Assembly (NCBI RefSeq): GCF_023035675.1
Contig: NZ_CP073136.1
Coordinates: 744,001-808,000 of the forward strand
From: Borrelia hermsii DAH
Lineage (GTDB): Bacteria > Spirochaetota > Spirochaetia > Borreliales > Borreliaceae
Direction of reading: 5' to 3'
DNA length: 64,000 bases
Part shown: positions 8,849 to 18,519 of the stretch, one piece after another
Position numbering within the stretch: the first letter of the stretch is position 1
Layout: each line of letters begins with the position of its first letter
Notes under the pieces: generated by a model
The model's database searches: none
Told to the model about the DNA's origin: nothing
What the model saw: only the letters and a program-made list of their open reading frames with translations
Translations under genes and position numbers: made by a program

Positions 8849-8877
8849 TTGACTAATATATTTTATTTTTATAAACT
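8849..8877 (+). promoter_or_regulatory. Promoter for tRNA-Thr/tRNA-Tyr
   Basis: TTGACT (8849-8854), a 17-bp spacer and TAAACT (8872-8877) place a start site near 8884, about a dozen bases before tRNA-Thr. The -35 matches consensus at 5 of 6 positions; the -10 is weaker. Confidence 0.6.
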
Positions 8878-8895
8878 AACCATTAGCTTTATTAT

Positions 8896-8969
8896 GCCGA
8901 CTTAGCTCAGCTGGCTAGAGCAGCGGTCTTGTAAACCGCAGGTCGTCGGTTCGAGTCCGACAGTCGGCT
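8896..8969 (+). tRNA. tRNA-Thr (TGT)
   Basis: A complete cloverleaf: acceptor GCCGACT pairs perfectly with AGTCGGC, D-arm GCTCAGCTGGCTAGAGC, anticodon loop CTTGTAA (anticodon TGT) on a GCGGT/ACCGC stem, and T-loop TTCGAGT. The discriminator is T. The 3' CCA is not encoded. Only four bases separate it from tRNA-Tyr, so the two are co-transcribed. Confidence 0.97.
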
Positions 8970-8973
8970 TTTA

Positions 8974-9055
8974 GGGGCGGTACCGAAGTGGTTAACCGGG
9001 GCAGACTGTAAATCTGTTGGCGTTGCCTACGTGGGTTCGAATCCCACCCTCCCCA
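8974..9055 (+). tRNA. tRNA-Tyr (GTA)
   Basis: A class II tRNA with a long variable arm (GGC...GCC), anticodon loop CTGTAAA (GTA) on a GCAGA/TCTGT stem, T-arm GTGGG-TTCGAAT-CCCAC and discriminator A. The acceptor stem GGGGCGG/CCTCCCC has one C-T mismatch at pair 5-68. The 3' CCA is not encoded. Confidence 0.95.
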
Positions 9056-9292
9056 ACTTGAAACTGTAATTTAGCTAGATATCTTGTGAGGTTTGATTTT
9101 TTGTTTGATCATTTAAGATATAATCTGATTGTTGAGCTTGTTATGCTTTTTAAATATTTTGGCATCTATTGTAATGAAATTTTAATTAATATTTGTAAGT
9201 TGTGTTTTCAGGGCTAATATGCTTTTTGTGTCTTATTTGATTAAAGGCATGGAAGTGTGGTTTTCTTTTTTTAAAAGAGATTTTAAGTTCTT

Positions 9293-10327
9293 ATGGCAAT
9301 AAAAAAAATTTTTATTTTCCTTTTTGTGTTATTTATTGTTTTCTCTGTTTTAGTATTTTTTTTGTATTTTTTAAATTCTTCTCCTTTAAAGTCTGACTTG
9401 GTATATGAGTTTGAAGTTCAAAAGGGATGGGGGGTTAAAAAAATTGCTTTGGAACTTAATAAGAAAGGACTCATTAGATCCCACAAGTTATTGATAGCTA
9501 TTTCTTATCTTTTTGGTAGTGATAAAAGTTTTAGGGAAGGCAAATATTTAATCAATGGTAATTGTTCAACTTTTGATGTGTATAGAGAATTTTTGAAGGG
9601 TAGACCTATACTTCCTATTAATATTACCATACCCGAAGGGTATACTGGCCGAAGAATAGCTTTAAAGCTTAATGAATCAGGAATTATTAGTGATGTGCAG
9701 AGTTTTGTTGATTTGATAAATGACGTCAAATTTATTGGTGAACTTGGACTTAGTTATGATTCTCTTGAAGGATTTTTATTCCCAGATACTTATAAATTTT
9801 ATAAGGGTATGGATATGAAGGAAATAATTCGAATTTTTGTTGGTAATTTTTTTAGCAAACTTGGTTTTATTGGCATAGATCATAAATCTTATTCTAGTGA
9901 AGAACTTTATAATAAAGTGATCATTGCTTCTATTGTTGAACGTGAATATCGAGTTAAGAGCGAGGCACCAATAATGGCATCTGTTTTTTATAATAGGATA
10001 AAGTCTAATATGGCATTACAATCTTGCGCTACAATTGAGTATATTATTACTGAAGAACTAAGGAAGCCACATCCTTCAAGAATTTATTTTTCAGATTTAG
10101 AGATTAATTCTGCATATAATACTTATATTAATAAAGGTTATCCTCCAGGTCCAATTTCTAACGCTGGGATTGTATCTTTAAAGGCGGCCTTTTTTCCAAA
10201 TAACACAAATTATTTGTTTTTTGTTATAAAAGATCCTAAGATTGGTATTCATAAATTTTCTTCAGCTTATAATGACCATCTCTTAGCTGCAAATAGTTAT
10301 ATTCGTAATTTTATTACTAAGGATTAA
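9293..10327 (+). CDS. mltG: Endolytic murein transglycosylase MltG
   Basis: MltG cuts nascent peptidoglycan glycan strands at the inner membrane and helps set their length. The 344-residue protein has an N-terminal signal anchor (residues 5-27), a LysM-like region and the YceG catalytic domain. It contains the conserved SIVEREYRVKSEAPIMASVF with the catalytic Glu, then VFYNRI and MALQSCATIEY in place of the usual LQSDPT. The ribosome-binding site is weak. A 17-codon frame (ATG 9249) preceded by AAAGG ends inside the mltG start and could couple translation. The gene heads the mltG-dnaG-rpoD run. Confidence 0.92.
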   Translation: MAIKKIFIFLFVLFIVFSVLVFFLYFLNSSPLKSDLVYEFEVQKGWGVKKIALELNKKGLIRSHKLLIAISYLFGSDKSFREGKYLINGNCSTFDVYREFLKGRPILPINITIPEGYTGRRIALKLNESGIISDVQSFVDLINDVKFIGELGLSYDSLEGFLFPDTYKFYKGMDMKEIIRIFVGNFFSKLGFIGIDHKSYSSEELYNKVIIASIVEREYRVKSEAPIMASVFYNRIKSNMALQSCATIEYIITEELRKPHPSRIYFSDLEINSAYNTYINKGYPPGPISNAGIVSLKAAFFPNNTNYLFFVIKDPKIGIHKFSSAYNDHLLAANSYIRNFITKD

Positions 10328-10333
10328 AGAAGT

Positions 10334-12115
10334 ATGGAATATGCTAAGGTTATAGATTTAATTAAACAAAGAGTAGATATTGTAGGTTTAATAGGCGAGC
10401 GTGTTAGATTGGTTAAAGCAGGAGCGTCTTATAAGGGGCTTTGTCCTTTTCATGCTGAGAAGACACCTTCTTTTTCTATAACCCCTTCTCAGGGACTTTT
10501 TTATTGTTTTGGATGTAGAAGGGGAGGAGATGTCATTAAATTTTTGATGGATATTGAAAAGCTTGATTATAATGATGCTGTTAAGTCTTTGTGCAGTAGG
10601 ATAGGTATTGCATATGACGAGATTAAGAAAACCACGGGATTTAAGAATAAAACTCAGGATAAGGCATTAATTTCAAAAATATATGATTTGAACGCTAGAT
10701 TGGTTAAGACTTTTTTATTTTTTTTAAATAATAATCAAGACAATCAAGGGGTTTTGAATTATATTTTGAAAGAGCGGGGGATATCCAAAGAGGTTATTAA
10801 TTTATTTAATATTGGTTATTTGCGATGCGATGTTCCAGGTAAGTTAGGTTTTTATGATTTTTTAGTTTTAAAAGGATATTCCGATGAGCTTTTGAGTAAG
10901 AGTGGTTTGTTTGCAAAACAAAATCGAAGATTTTCAATTTTATCTGGAAGATTGATTTTTCCAATCAGAGATTTTAAAGGAAATGTAGTAGGATTTGGAG
11001 GTAGAGATTTAGGTAAAAATAATGGACCTAAATATATTAATTCAAGTGAAACAGAGGTCTTTAAAAAGAGGGAATTGCTTTATGGGTTTTATGAAGGCTT
11101 TTCTGTAATTAGGGAAAGTAAATCTGTGATCTTAACAGAAGGGTATATAGATGTTCTTTCCTTTTTTACAGCTGGTGTAAAGTTTGCTGTTTCTACACTT
11201 GGTACATCTTTTTCAAGGGAGCATCTTGCTTTAATTAGGAGACATGCAGATAAAATAATGCTGTGCTTTGATGATGATGCTGCTGGGCTTGCAGCTACCT
11301 TTAAGGCTTATCAGATTTGTTTACCGTTTAATGTTGATGTGAGTGTGATTAGGATGAAATACGGGGCTGATCCTGCAGATGTTTTAAAAAACAAAGGTGC
11401 TTCTGTCTTAAAGAATATGATTAATGATAATTGTGAGGCTTTTGAATATCTTTTGGAAAAATATTCAGCTAAATATGATTTAAATAAAACAACAGATTTA
11501 AATGGCATGATTAATTTGTTTATAACTTTGATAAGTTTGTCAAGTACTAATACGCAGCGAGATCTTCTCTTAGAAAAGCTTGAGAGTAGAGTGGGCATTA
11601 AGTTAGAAACCTTAAGAAAAGATTACTATAGCATGAGAGAGAGGAGTGCAATTGCGAGTTATAAGAAGAATACATCTTCTTATGAGATAAATACCTATGA
11701 GAGATATTTATTAGTTGCCTTATTGAAAGACTTTAATTATTTTACTATAATAAGGCGTAATATTAGTGATAGTGACTTGTATGATGTTGATGTGAAAAGA
11801 ATTTTTGTGTGCTTTGAGAAGCTATTTGAGAATAATAAAGGTTTTTCATTGCTTAATTTAAGAGAATTATTAAAAAATAAACATAGTGTTAGTGAAGTTT
11901 TTTTTGAAAATATGCTACGAGTAGAGTTTGAAGTGGATGATGAGATGGTTAAGCAAATTTTGTTTGCAATTAAGAAAAGAAAAGTGGAGAATCGAATTTT
12001 AGTATTTAAAGAAATGAGCAGAGATAATTTTTCAATAGATGCTAAGGCCCAAATAAGAGAATTGATGTTTTTAAATATGCAAAGAGAAAACCTGAGGATA
12101 TATTTGAATGAATAG
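10334..12115 (+). CDS. dnaG: DNA primase DnaG
   Basis: DnaG makes RNA primers for replication. The N-terminal CHC2 zinc ribbon is intact ([11 protein letters not shown] ... FYCFGC). The TOPRIM catalytic core follows, with [10 protein letters not shown] and the acidic CFDDDAAG motif. The C-terminal helical part should contact DnaB helicase. At 593 residues it is full length. Its stop overlaps the rpoD start by 8 bases, preserving the macromolecular-synthesis arrangement dnaG-rpoD. It follows mltG by 6 bases. Confidence 0.97.
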   Translation: MEYAKVIDLIKQRVDIVGLIGERVRLVKAGASYKGLCPFHAEKTPSFSITPSQGLFYCFGCRRGGDVIKFLMDIEKLDYNDAVKSLCSRIGIAYDEIKKTTGFKNKTQDKALISKIYDLNARLVKTFLFFLNNNQDNQGVLNYILKERGISKEVINLFNIGYLRCDVPGKLGFYDFLVLKGYSDELLSKSGLFAKQNRRFSILSGRLIFPIRDFKGNVVGFGGRDLGKNNGPKYINSSETEVFKKRELLYGFYEGFSVIRESKSVILTEGYIDVLSFFTAGVKFAVSTLGTSFSREHLALIRRHADKIMLCFDDDAAGLAATFKAYQICLPFNVDVSVIRMKYGADPADVLKNKGASVLKNMINDNCEAFEYLLEKYSAKYDLNKTTDLNGMINLFITLISLSSTNTQRDLLLEKLESRVGIKLETLRKDYYSMRERSAIASYKKNTSSYEINTYERYLLVALLKDFNYFTIIRRNISDSDLYDVDVKRIFVCFEKLFENNKGFSLLNLRELLKNKHSVSEVFFENMLRVEFEVDDEMVKQILFAIKKRKVENRILVFKEMSRDNFSIDAKAQIRELMFLNMQRENLRIYLNE

Positions 12116-14000
12116 TGTAGAGAATAAAGACTTGCAGGCTTTTAAGAAGAAGAATTCAAAAGCAATAAAGGCTATCTTAAGTTATTTGGGAGACAAAAAG
12201 GTAATTACTTTTGAGGACTTATCCACCTTTTTATCAGGGGATATGTTGGAACCTGAAAATATTGATTATATGTATGGAGTTCTTGAGAATGAGGGGATAA
12301 GTTTAATTAATGAAAAGATGGAGTCAGCTATATGTAGCATTGATGAATTTGATGAAGCAAGTAAACTTGATAGTCAGTGTATGATATTAGATGATTCTGT
12401 TCAGAGTGATGATGAGCTTGATGATAAATTAGATGAATTTGAGGATGAGACTTTAGACAAGGAAGATTTTAGTTCAGGGTATATTAAGAGTGGTTTATTA
12501 AAAGATAGTAATTCTGAAGATCCGATAAGACTTTACTTGAAGGAAATAGGGAAAGAATTCCTATTAACTGGAAATCAAGAGGTTGAGCTTGCAAAGCAGA
12601 TGGATTCTGGTGAGAGCATAATTGAGAATATTCTTAAAAATGAAGGACTCGTTATAGAGAATTATTATAATTTAGTTAATGCCATTTATTCAAGAGTAGA
12701 TAAAGAAGAGTTTTTTAAAAAAGAAAAGGAAAGAGAAAAAGATAATAATTTTGATTATTATAACAAAAAAAAAAGGATCACTTCCTTTTATAAAGCTTCA
12801 TTAAAATCGTTTCAGGATCGTTTGGTAAAATATATTGAAAAGAAGCATAGATTATATGAGCTTGGAGAAGATATTTTTGAAGAGAGTATTAATAATGAGA
12901 GACTTCATATAAAAGAAATGCTTAAGTCTGTTCCTCTATATCAAGAGGAGTTGCGCATTTTTTCAGATGATTATATTGATTCTGCTAGCAAAATAAAGGA
13001 TTTAAAGAGACAACAAAAGTCCATATTGGATAGATTAAAGATAGATAAAGTACGAAATCTTAGAATTCTTGGGAGAGATTTAGCTATTCCTGAGAGACGG
13101 GAGAGGATAGAGCAATCTTTAAATATTCGAGAAGATCTAATTAAAGAGCAAATTACAGAAGCTCAACTTGCTCAAAAGGAGCTTGAGAGAATTGAGATGT
13201 ATTATGAATATCCAATGGATAAGATAATAAGCATGTCGGAAGAAATCCTTAAGGGCAAGCAGATGATGCAGCATGCAAAAGATCAGTTAATTAAGGCTAA
13301 TTTAAGACTTGTGGTAAGTATTGCCAAAAAGTATGCTAATAGAGGATTGCATTTTTTTGATCTTGTTCAAGAAGGTAATATTGGTCTAATTAAGGCAGTT
13401 GAAAAATTTGAATATAAGCGAGGCTTTAAGTTTTCTACTTATGCTACTTGGTGGATTCGTCAAGCAATAACAAGATCAATCTCAGATCAAGCACGTACCA
13501 TTCGTGTGCCTGTGCATATGATTGAGCAGATAAATAGACTAAATAGAGAGACAAGATATTTGATTCAAGTGTTAGGTAAAGACCCAACAGATGAGGAGTT
13601 ATCAGCTAGACTTGGGTGGGATCTTAAAAAGGTAAAAACTGTAAAAAATGTTTCAAGAGAGCCCGTTTCACTTGAAACACCAATTGGAGAAGAGGAAGAT
13701 TCTGTTCTTAGTGATTTTATTGAGGATAAAGCTATAAAAAATCCAGCAAAGCATACATCTTTTGTGGTTTTACAAGATCAAATAAGATCAGTTCTTGGCA
13801 CTCTTCCAGAAAGAGAACAAGAAGTTGTTAAGATGAGATTTGGTCTTGAAGATGGATATTCTTTAACCCTTGAAGAGGTTGGACTGCATTTTAATGTTAC
13901 AAGAGAGAGAATTAGACAGATTGAATCTAAGGCTTTAAGGCGACTTAAAAATCCTAAGAAAACTCAAAAACTTAAAGATTATTTAGAAGATTTAAATTGA
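12108..14000 (+). CDS. rpoD: RNA polymerase primary sigma factor (sigma-70)
   Basis: The housekeeping sigma factor. The 630-residue protein has an acidic region 1.1, region 1.2 ([11 protein letters not shown]), a non-conserved insert, region 2 ([19 protein letters not shown] and the -10-reading [16 protein letters not shown]), region 3 and region 4.2, whose helix-turn-helix ([19 protein letters not shown]) reads the -35. All determinants are intact, consistent with the TTGACA/TATAAT-like promoters seen across this window. It overlaps dnaG by 8 bases. Confidence 0.98.
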   Translation: MNSVENKDLQAFKKKNSKAIKAILSYLGDKKVITFEDLSTFLSGDMLEPENIDYMYGVLENEGISLINEKMESAICSIDEFDEASKLDSQCMILDDSVQSDDELDDKLDEFEDETLDKEDFSSGYIKSGLLKDSNSEDPIRLYLKEIGKEFLLTGNQEVELAKQMDSGESIIENILKNEGLVIENYYNLVNAIYSRVDKEEFFKKEKEREKDNNFDYYNKKKRITSFYKASLKSFQDRLVKYIEKKHRLYELGEDIFEESINNERLHIKEMLKSVPLYQEELRIFSDDYIDSASKIKDLKRQQKSILDRLKIDKVRNLRILGRDLAIPERRERIEQSLNIREDLIKEQITEAQLAQKELERIEMYYEYPMDKIISMSEEILKGKQMMQHAKDQLIKANLRLVVSIAKKYANRGLHFFDLVQEGNIGLIKAVEKFEYKRGFKFSTYATWWIRQAITRSISDQARTIRVPVHMIEQINRLNRETRYLIQVLGKDPTDEELSARLGWDLKKVKTVKNVSREPVSLETPIGEEEDSVLSDFIEDKAIKNPAKHTSFVVLQDQIRSVLGTLPEREQEVVKMRFGLEDGYSLTLEEVGLHFNVTRERIRQIESKALRRLKNPKKTQKLKDYLEDLN

Positions 14001-14012
14001 ATAGGAGGCTTC

Positions 14013-14771
14013 ATGGAAAGTAATATCGATATATTGAAGAATCTTGAATGTATATATAAAGCTAAATTTGAGCTTGAGGAAAGGCAAAAAAATATTCCTA
14101 AATATTTGCAAACAAAGAAGGCTCAAATTGATGGACTTATTGAGACTCTTGCTGAATTACAGTTCAAGTTTAAAGAGTATCAAAAAGAAGATTCATCTTT
14201 AAAATTAGATATTCAAGACATTAATGTGAGGAAGAGTAAGGCAGAAGAGAAAATTGATAGTATTAAAACTCAAAGGGAATATGAGGCTCTTGAGAAGGAA
14301 TTGCAGACTATTATCGATGATGAGGTTGCTATTAGAAAGAAAATGACGCATATTACTGGACTTAAGACAAAAGTAGATAGGGAAATAGCAGATATTAAGA
14401 GTAAGCTTGAGATTGAGCAGGATATTTATGCTACTGAGAGTAGTGCTCTTGAAAATGAGCTTTTAGAAATTGTAAAAAAGCTTGATTCTATACGAAGTGA
14501 AGAGGAAAAATATGCTTCTCGAATGGACGAGGATTTTTTGTTTAAATTTCAAAGAATTATTAGAAATAAATCTAATGGGGTTGTACCTTTGATTGAAAAT
14601 GTTTGCAAGGGTTGTCATATGATACTTCCTGTTGAGTTTGCAAATAAGGTAAGGCGTGAACCGGATGATATTAAATTTTGTCCTTATTGTAGTAGAATAC
14701 TCTATTATCAAGATAGATTTGAAGTTGGTTTAGAAATGGTTCCTGGTGGTTTGGCAGATCTGATAGAATAA
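14013..14771 (+). CDS. Coiled-coil zinc-ribbon protein (CT398/DUF164-like)
   Basis: A 252-residue protein with a long antiparallel-type coiled coil (about residues 10-175, rich in Glu/Lys heptads) and a C-terminal C4 zinc ribbon, C-K-G-C-H near residue 200 and C-P-Y-C near residue 223. This layout matches the CT398/DUF164 family, whose Chlamydia member binds sigma-54 and flagellar/type III components. The exact role in Borrelia is unknown. AGGAGG stands 8 bases before the ATG. Located between rpoD and rnpB, it is likely co-transcribed with rpoD (12-base gap). Confidence 0.82.
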   Translation: MESNIDILKNLECIYKAKFELEERQKNIPKYLQTKKAQIDGLIETLAELQFKFKEYQKEDSSLKLDIQDINVRKSKAEEKIDSIKTQREYEALEKELQTIIDDEVAIRKKMTHITGLKTKVDREIADIKSKLEIEQDIYATESSALENELLEIVKKLDSIRSEEEKYASRMDEDFLFKFQRIIRNKSNGVVPLIENVCKGCHMILPVEFANKVRREPDDIKFCPYCSRILYYQDRFEVGLEMVPGGLADLIE

Positions 14772-14784
14772 GGGGTTTTTATAT

Positions 14785-15135
14785 TTAAGTTGATATCCAG
14801 TCATCGCTTAATATGCTGCATTGAAGTATTTTAAGAGGAAAGTCCGAGCTCCAATAAGAGTATAATGCTAGGTAATGCCTAGGAGTTTAAAACTTAAGAG
14901 AGTGTCACAGAAAATTACCGCCTTAGGGTAAGGGTGAAAAGGTGAGGTAAGAGCTCACCGCTTATTTAGTGATAAATAAGGTCAAGATAAACCTCATTAG
15001 GAGCAAAATCAAATAAGCAAGCTTCCTTAGCTCTTGAGGGTATGCTTGCGGGTGGATTGCATGATTTTTTCAGTGATGAAAAAACAAGATAGATGATGAC
15101 ATAATACAGAACTCGGCTTATGGATATCAACTTAA
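14785..15135 (+). ncRNA. rnpB: RNase P RNA
   Basis: The catalytic RNA of RNase P, which trims tRNA 5' leaders. The conserved core blocks are present in order: GAGGAAAGTCCGAGCT (near 14835), ACAGAAAATTACCGCC (near 14907) and GAACTCGGCTTA near the 3' end. Helix P1 is a perfect 15-bp pairing between 14785-14799 and 15121-15135. A T-rich tail (ATTTTTTT) follows as a likely terminator. Confidence 0.95.
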
Positions 15136-15155
15136 ATTTTTTGTAGAGAGTTTTT

Positions 15156-16130
15156 ATGGGAATCAATTATTTAAAATGTACTTTTTATTTGATTATAAGT
15201 TTATCACTTTTATTTTTTATTTTTTATTTTTTGTCTTATTTTAAGACCTTTTCCAATTCTTATTTAAAGGCAGGACCTACTGAAGTAAATTTACTTGTGC
15301 TTTGGGATAATAAAGAATATAAAGAAATAATAGATTATGCTGAGAATGGTCTTAAAGAAAACAAGTTTGACTTTAATCTAAATTTGCTTCTTGGATTTTC
15401 ATATTTTTATTATTCCTTAATGTTGAATGATAGTTATTTAAAAAATCAATTTTTAGATAATGCAATAGAAAGATTGCGGTTTTTAATGTCGATTAATGAT
15501 GATGTTCCTATGAGTTCGCTTTATTATATTTTGGGCAAAGCTTATTCTCATAAGGGCGAGTATTATAGCGATCTTTCTGTTAAATATTTAAATAAAGCTT
15601 TATATTCAAGTAGTTTTGACTTTATGAGTGTAAAAGATGATATTTATGAGTATTTAGGATATTCTTATCAGCTTTTAAAAGACTATAATTCTAGCTTAAA
15701 GTTTTTTGAAAAAGCTTATAAAGAGAATAAATCTGATCTTGTTCTTTGGAGTTTGGCATATGTTAATTATAAGACGGGAAACATTGATAAGAGCGTTGAA
15801 TATATAAATAAATTTTTTATACCTTTAGATGAAGATAATGAATCATTAAGAGATGAGAAAAGTGATGATAATTTAATGCAAAAGGTATATTTATTGTACG
15901 GAGATATTTATTTTGAGAGGGATGCTTATGAGGATGCTTTTAATTGCTATGATAAAGTCCTTAAAATTAATAGTTTAAATCCTAATGTTTATGTTAAAAT
16001 AGGAGACATATATAGGAAAAGAGATAAAGATTATCCTAAGGCTAGGAAATATTGGAGAGAAGCATTAAGTATTAATCCTTATTTAGAAGAAGCAAGGGAG
16101 AGGCTTAAAATTAGTTTAGAGGATTTTTAG
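15156..16130 (+). CDS. Membrane-anchored TPR protein
   Basis: A 324-residue protein with one N-terminal membrane segment (about residues 9-31), then tetratricopeptide repeats: SLKFFEKAYKENKSDL..., a gap, then DAFNCYDKVLKINSLNPNVY and KARKYWREALSINPYLEEA near the end. TPR arrays serve as protein docking surfaces, so it probably scaffolds partners on the outer face of the inner membrane. It lies 12 bases upstream of mreB and reads into it, suggesting a link with the elongation machinery. The specific partner is unknown. Confidence 0.82.
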   Translation: MGINYLKCTFYLIISLSLLFFIFYFLSYFKTFSNSYLKAGPTEVNLLVLWDNKEYKEIIDYAENGLKENKFDFNLNLLLGFSYFYYSLMLNDSYLKNQFLDNAIERLRFLMSINDDVPMSSLYYILGKAYSHKGEYYSDLSVKYLNKALYSSSFDFMSVKDDIYEYLGYSYQLLKDYNSSLKFFEKAYKENKSDLVLWSLAYVNYKTGNIDKSVEYINKFFIPLDEDNESLRDEKSDDNLMQKVYLLYGDIYFERDAYEDAFNCYDKVLKINSLNPNVYVKIGDIYRKRDKDYPKARKYWREALSINPYLEEARERLKISLEDF

Positions 16131-16142
16131 GGGGAGTTTGAA

Positions 16143-17192
16143 TTGAATATTTTTAAATCTTTTTTGATAGATATTGGTATTGATCTTGGCACATGCAACA
16201 CTTTAGTTTACATCAAAGATTATGGTGTGGTGATGAGTGAGCCTTCAGTAGTTGCTATTGATGTTAGTAAGAGTAATAGGGTGGTAGCTGTTGGGCGAAA
16301 TGCAAAGAAGATGCTTTGGAAAACACCGGAAAACATTAAGGCAGTAAGACCTCTTCGTGATGGTGTTATTGCTGACATTGAAAATACAGAAAAAATGATT
16401 AAATATTTTATAAGTCAGATTTTTTCTAAAAAGAAATTATTTTTTAAACCTAGAATGGTAATAGGGGTACCAACTTGTATTACAGAAGTTGAGAGGAGAG
16501 CTGTAAAAGAGAGCGCAATGAATGCTGGTGCTCGTGAAGTTAAGGTTATTGAAGAATCCCTTGCAGCTGCTATTGGCTCTGATATTCCCATTTTTGAACC
16601 AACAGGTCATATGGTATGTGATATTGGAGGAGGAACTACTGAAATATCAGTTATTTCTCTTGGTGGTATGGTAGTAAGTAGAGCTATTAGAACGGGTGGA
16701 GATGAGTTTGATGAGAGCATCATTAAATATATGAGAAATGCTCATAATATTATTATTGGACAGCAAACAGCAGAAAAATTGAAAATTAAGATCGGTAATG
16801 TTTATCCAGATACTCATAATTTGAAGGTAGAGACAATAGATATTAAGGGAACAGATGCTGTTACAGGTCTTCCTAGAAAGCAGATTATTGATTCTATGGA
16901 AGTACGAGAGTCTCTGCAAGAACCTATTAGTATTGTTGTTGATGAGGTTAAGCGAACTCTTGGAGCAACTCCTCCAGAGCTTGCAACAGATATTGTTGAG
17001 CGTGGCATTATATTAACAGGAGGTGGAGCTCTTCTTAAAGGCCTTAATAGGCTTTTATCAAAAGAGACTGGAGTTCCAGTTTACGTTGCGGATAATCCTC
17101 TTTTATCTGTGGCTGTTGGAGCTGGTTTGTTTTATGATTATGCTAATAGAATAGATATTAGTAAAAATATATATAGTTTTATTAATGAGTAA
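16143..17192 (+). CDS. mreB: Rod-shape actin homologue MreB
   Basis: MreB forms membrane-bound filaments that guide peptidoglycan synthesis. The 349-residue protein shows the actin-fold phosphate loops and nucleotide motifs: [26 protein letters not shown] and [14 protein letters not shown]. Translation starts at TTG 16143, about 8 bases after GGGGGAG. It is the first gene of mreB-mreC-mreD-mrdA-rodA, all tightly spaced. Confidence 0.98.
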   Translation: MNIFKSFLIDIGIDLGTCNTLVYIKDYGVVMSEPSVVAIDVSKSNRVVAVGRNAKKMLWKTPENIKAVRPLRDGVIADIENTEKMIKYFISQIFSKKKLFFKPRMVIGVPTCITEVERRAVKESAMNAGAREVKVIEESLAAAIGSDIPIFEPTGHMVCDIGGGTTEISVISLGGMVVSRAIRTGGDEFDESIIKYMRNAHNIIIGQQTAEKLKIKIGNVYPDTHNLKVETIDIKGTDAVTGLPRKQIIDSMEVRESLQEPISIVVDEVKRTLGATPPELATDIVERGIILTGGGALLKGLNRLLSKETGVPVYVADNPLLSVAVGAGLFYDYANRIDISKNIYSFINE

Positions 17193-17194
17193 AT

Positions 17195-18040
17195 ATGAAG
17201 TTTCTTGTTAATTTCAAGAATTTTATTAAGGTATTTAGTGTATTAATATTTGCTGTTATTATTATGATTTATGATTCGAGTGATTCTAAGAAGAACAAGA
17301 GAGATGATTTTTTTATTTTTACTTTAAATTCATATATTCAACGGAATATGTATGAATTTTTTAATTTTATTTCTAGTATTTTTAAAGCGATAAATGAATA
17401 CAAAGATTATGGTGAGACGATAGAAGCTTATAAGAAAAGAATACAGCAGCTTGAGATAGTGATTCAGAATGTGCAAGTCTTAAGACAAGAAAATGCTAGG
17501 CTTAAAGAGCAGCTTGGATTTTATTCAGCACATTCTAATGATTTTATTTCAGCTGAAATAATTTACTTGAATTATGCAAATGTTTCATCTTTAATGGCAA
17601 TTAATAAAGGCTATAATGATGGTGTTCAAAAAGACATGATAGCTGTTGCTTATCAGGATGGATTTAGTGGTCTTGTTGGCAAAGTTGTTAAAGTTTATGC
17701 AGATACTGCAAGAGTTTTACCTTTAACGAGTTATGAAAATTTTGTTTCTGCAAGAATTCAAAATAGCAAATTCATTGGTCTTGTTGAGGGTAAGGGATAT
17801 GGTGAGGCTCTTGAGATGAATTATGTTAATAAATTGGCTGAGAATGCTTTAAAGATAGGAGATTCTGTTGTTACTGCTGGATTTAGTGATTATCCTAGTG
17901 GAATTTATATAGGACAAATTACTAATTTTGATGTTCTTGAATATAATTCTCTTTTAAATATTAAAATAGAACCCATAATAGTTTTGGATAAGTTGGAATA
18001 TGTTTTTTTGATTAAGGGTAATCAAAGGGTAGAGAAGTGA
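17195..18040 (+). CDS. mreC: Rod-shape-determining protein MreC
   Basis: MreC is a periplasmic scaffold that contacts PBP2 and activates the elongasome. The 281-residue product has a short cytoplasmic N-terminus, one membrane segment (about residues 10-25), a coiled coil (about 70-107, IQQLEIVIQ...RLKEQLGFY) and the two-barrel MreC domain with GFSGLVGKVVKVYADTARV. It overlaps mreD by 4 bases and starts 2 bases after the mreB stop. Confidence 0.95.
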   Translation: MKFLVNFKNFIKVFSVLIFAVIIMIYDSSDSKKNKRDDFFIFTLNSYIQRNMYEFFNFISSIFKAINEYKDYGETIEAYKKRIQQLEIVIQNVQVLRQENARLKEQLGFYSAHSNDFISAEIIYLNYANVSSLMAINKGYNDGVQKDMIAVAYQDGFSGLVGKVVKVYADTARVLPLTSYENFVSARIQNSKFIGLVEGKGYGEALEMNYVNKLAENALKIGDSVVTAGFSDYPSGIYIGQITNFDVLEYNSLLNIKIEPIIVLDKLEYVFLIKGNQRVEK

Positions 18041-18519
18041 TATCTTTTATACTCTATTATATCGTTAGCATATTTTGGGGACAAATTTTTCAGTATTATT
18101 GTGATATTAGTTTTTCTTTTTCAATAGATATATTTTTAATTATCTTAATTTTTAATTCTTTAAATTTTGTTTTTAATGTAGGCTTGATCTCAAGTATTTT
18201 GCATGGTCTTATTATGGAATATTTCAATGGATTACCACTTGGATTTTTTGTTTTTAATTATGTTTTGATATTTTATCTCCTTGAAAAAGTAAAAATGATT
18301 GTTCCAAAGAGCATGTTTAGTATAACATTATTTTTTATTTTTTCAAAATTTGTTATTTGGTTTGTGGCAATGACTTTTGCGGATTTTATTGATCTTAAAG
18401 GATTCAATTATTCAATATTTGATCTTAATCTTGTCATAAATATAGTATTTTTAAATTTTTTATATCCGATTTTAAATTATTGCACGAAAAGTCTTTATAC
18501 TATTAAAGAGGAATATTAA
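18037..18519 (+). CDS. mreD: Rod-shape-determining protein MreD
   Basis: A 160-residue integral membrane protein with about five hydrophobic segments, lying between mreC and mrdA as in most rod-shaped bacteria. MreD sequences diverge widely, so the call rests on topology and position. The start is GTG at 18037, overlapping the mreC stop. Confidence 0.85.
   Translation: MISFILYYIVSIFWGQIFQYYCDISFSFSIDIFLIILIFNSLNFVFNVGLISSILHGLIMEYFNGLPLGFFVFNYVLIFYLLEKVKMIVPKSMFSITLFFIFSKFVIWFVAMTFADFIDLKGFNYSIFDLNLVINIVFLNFLYPILNYCTKSLYTIKEEY

Noticed and set aside
9056-9292. Possible small RNA or gene between tRNA-Tyr and mltG
   Set aside because: No stable hairpin, conserved motif or ORF longer than 17 codons seen.
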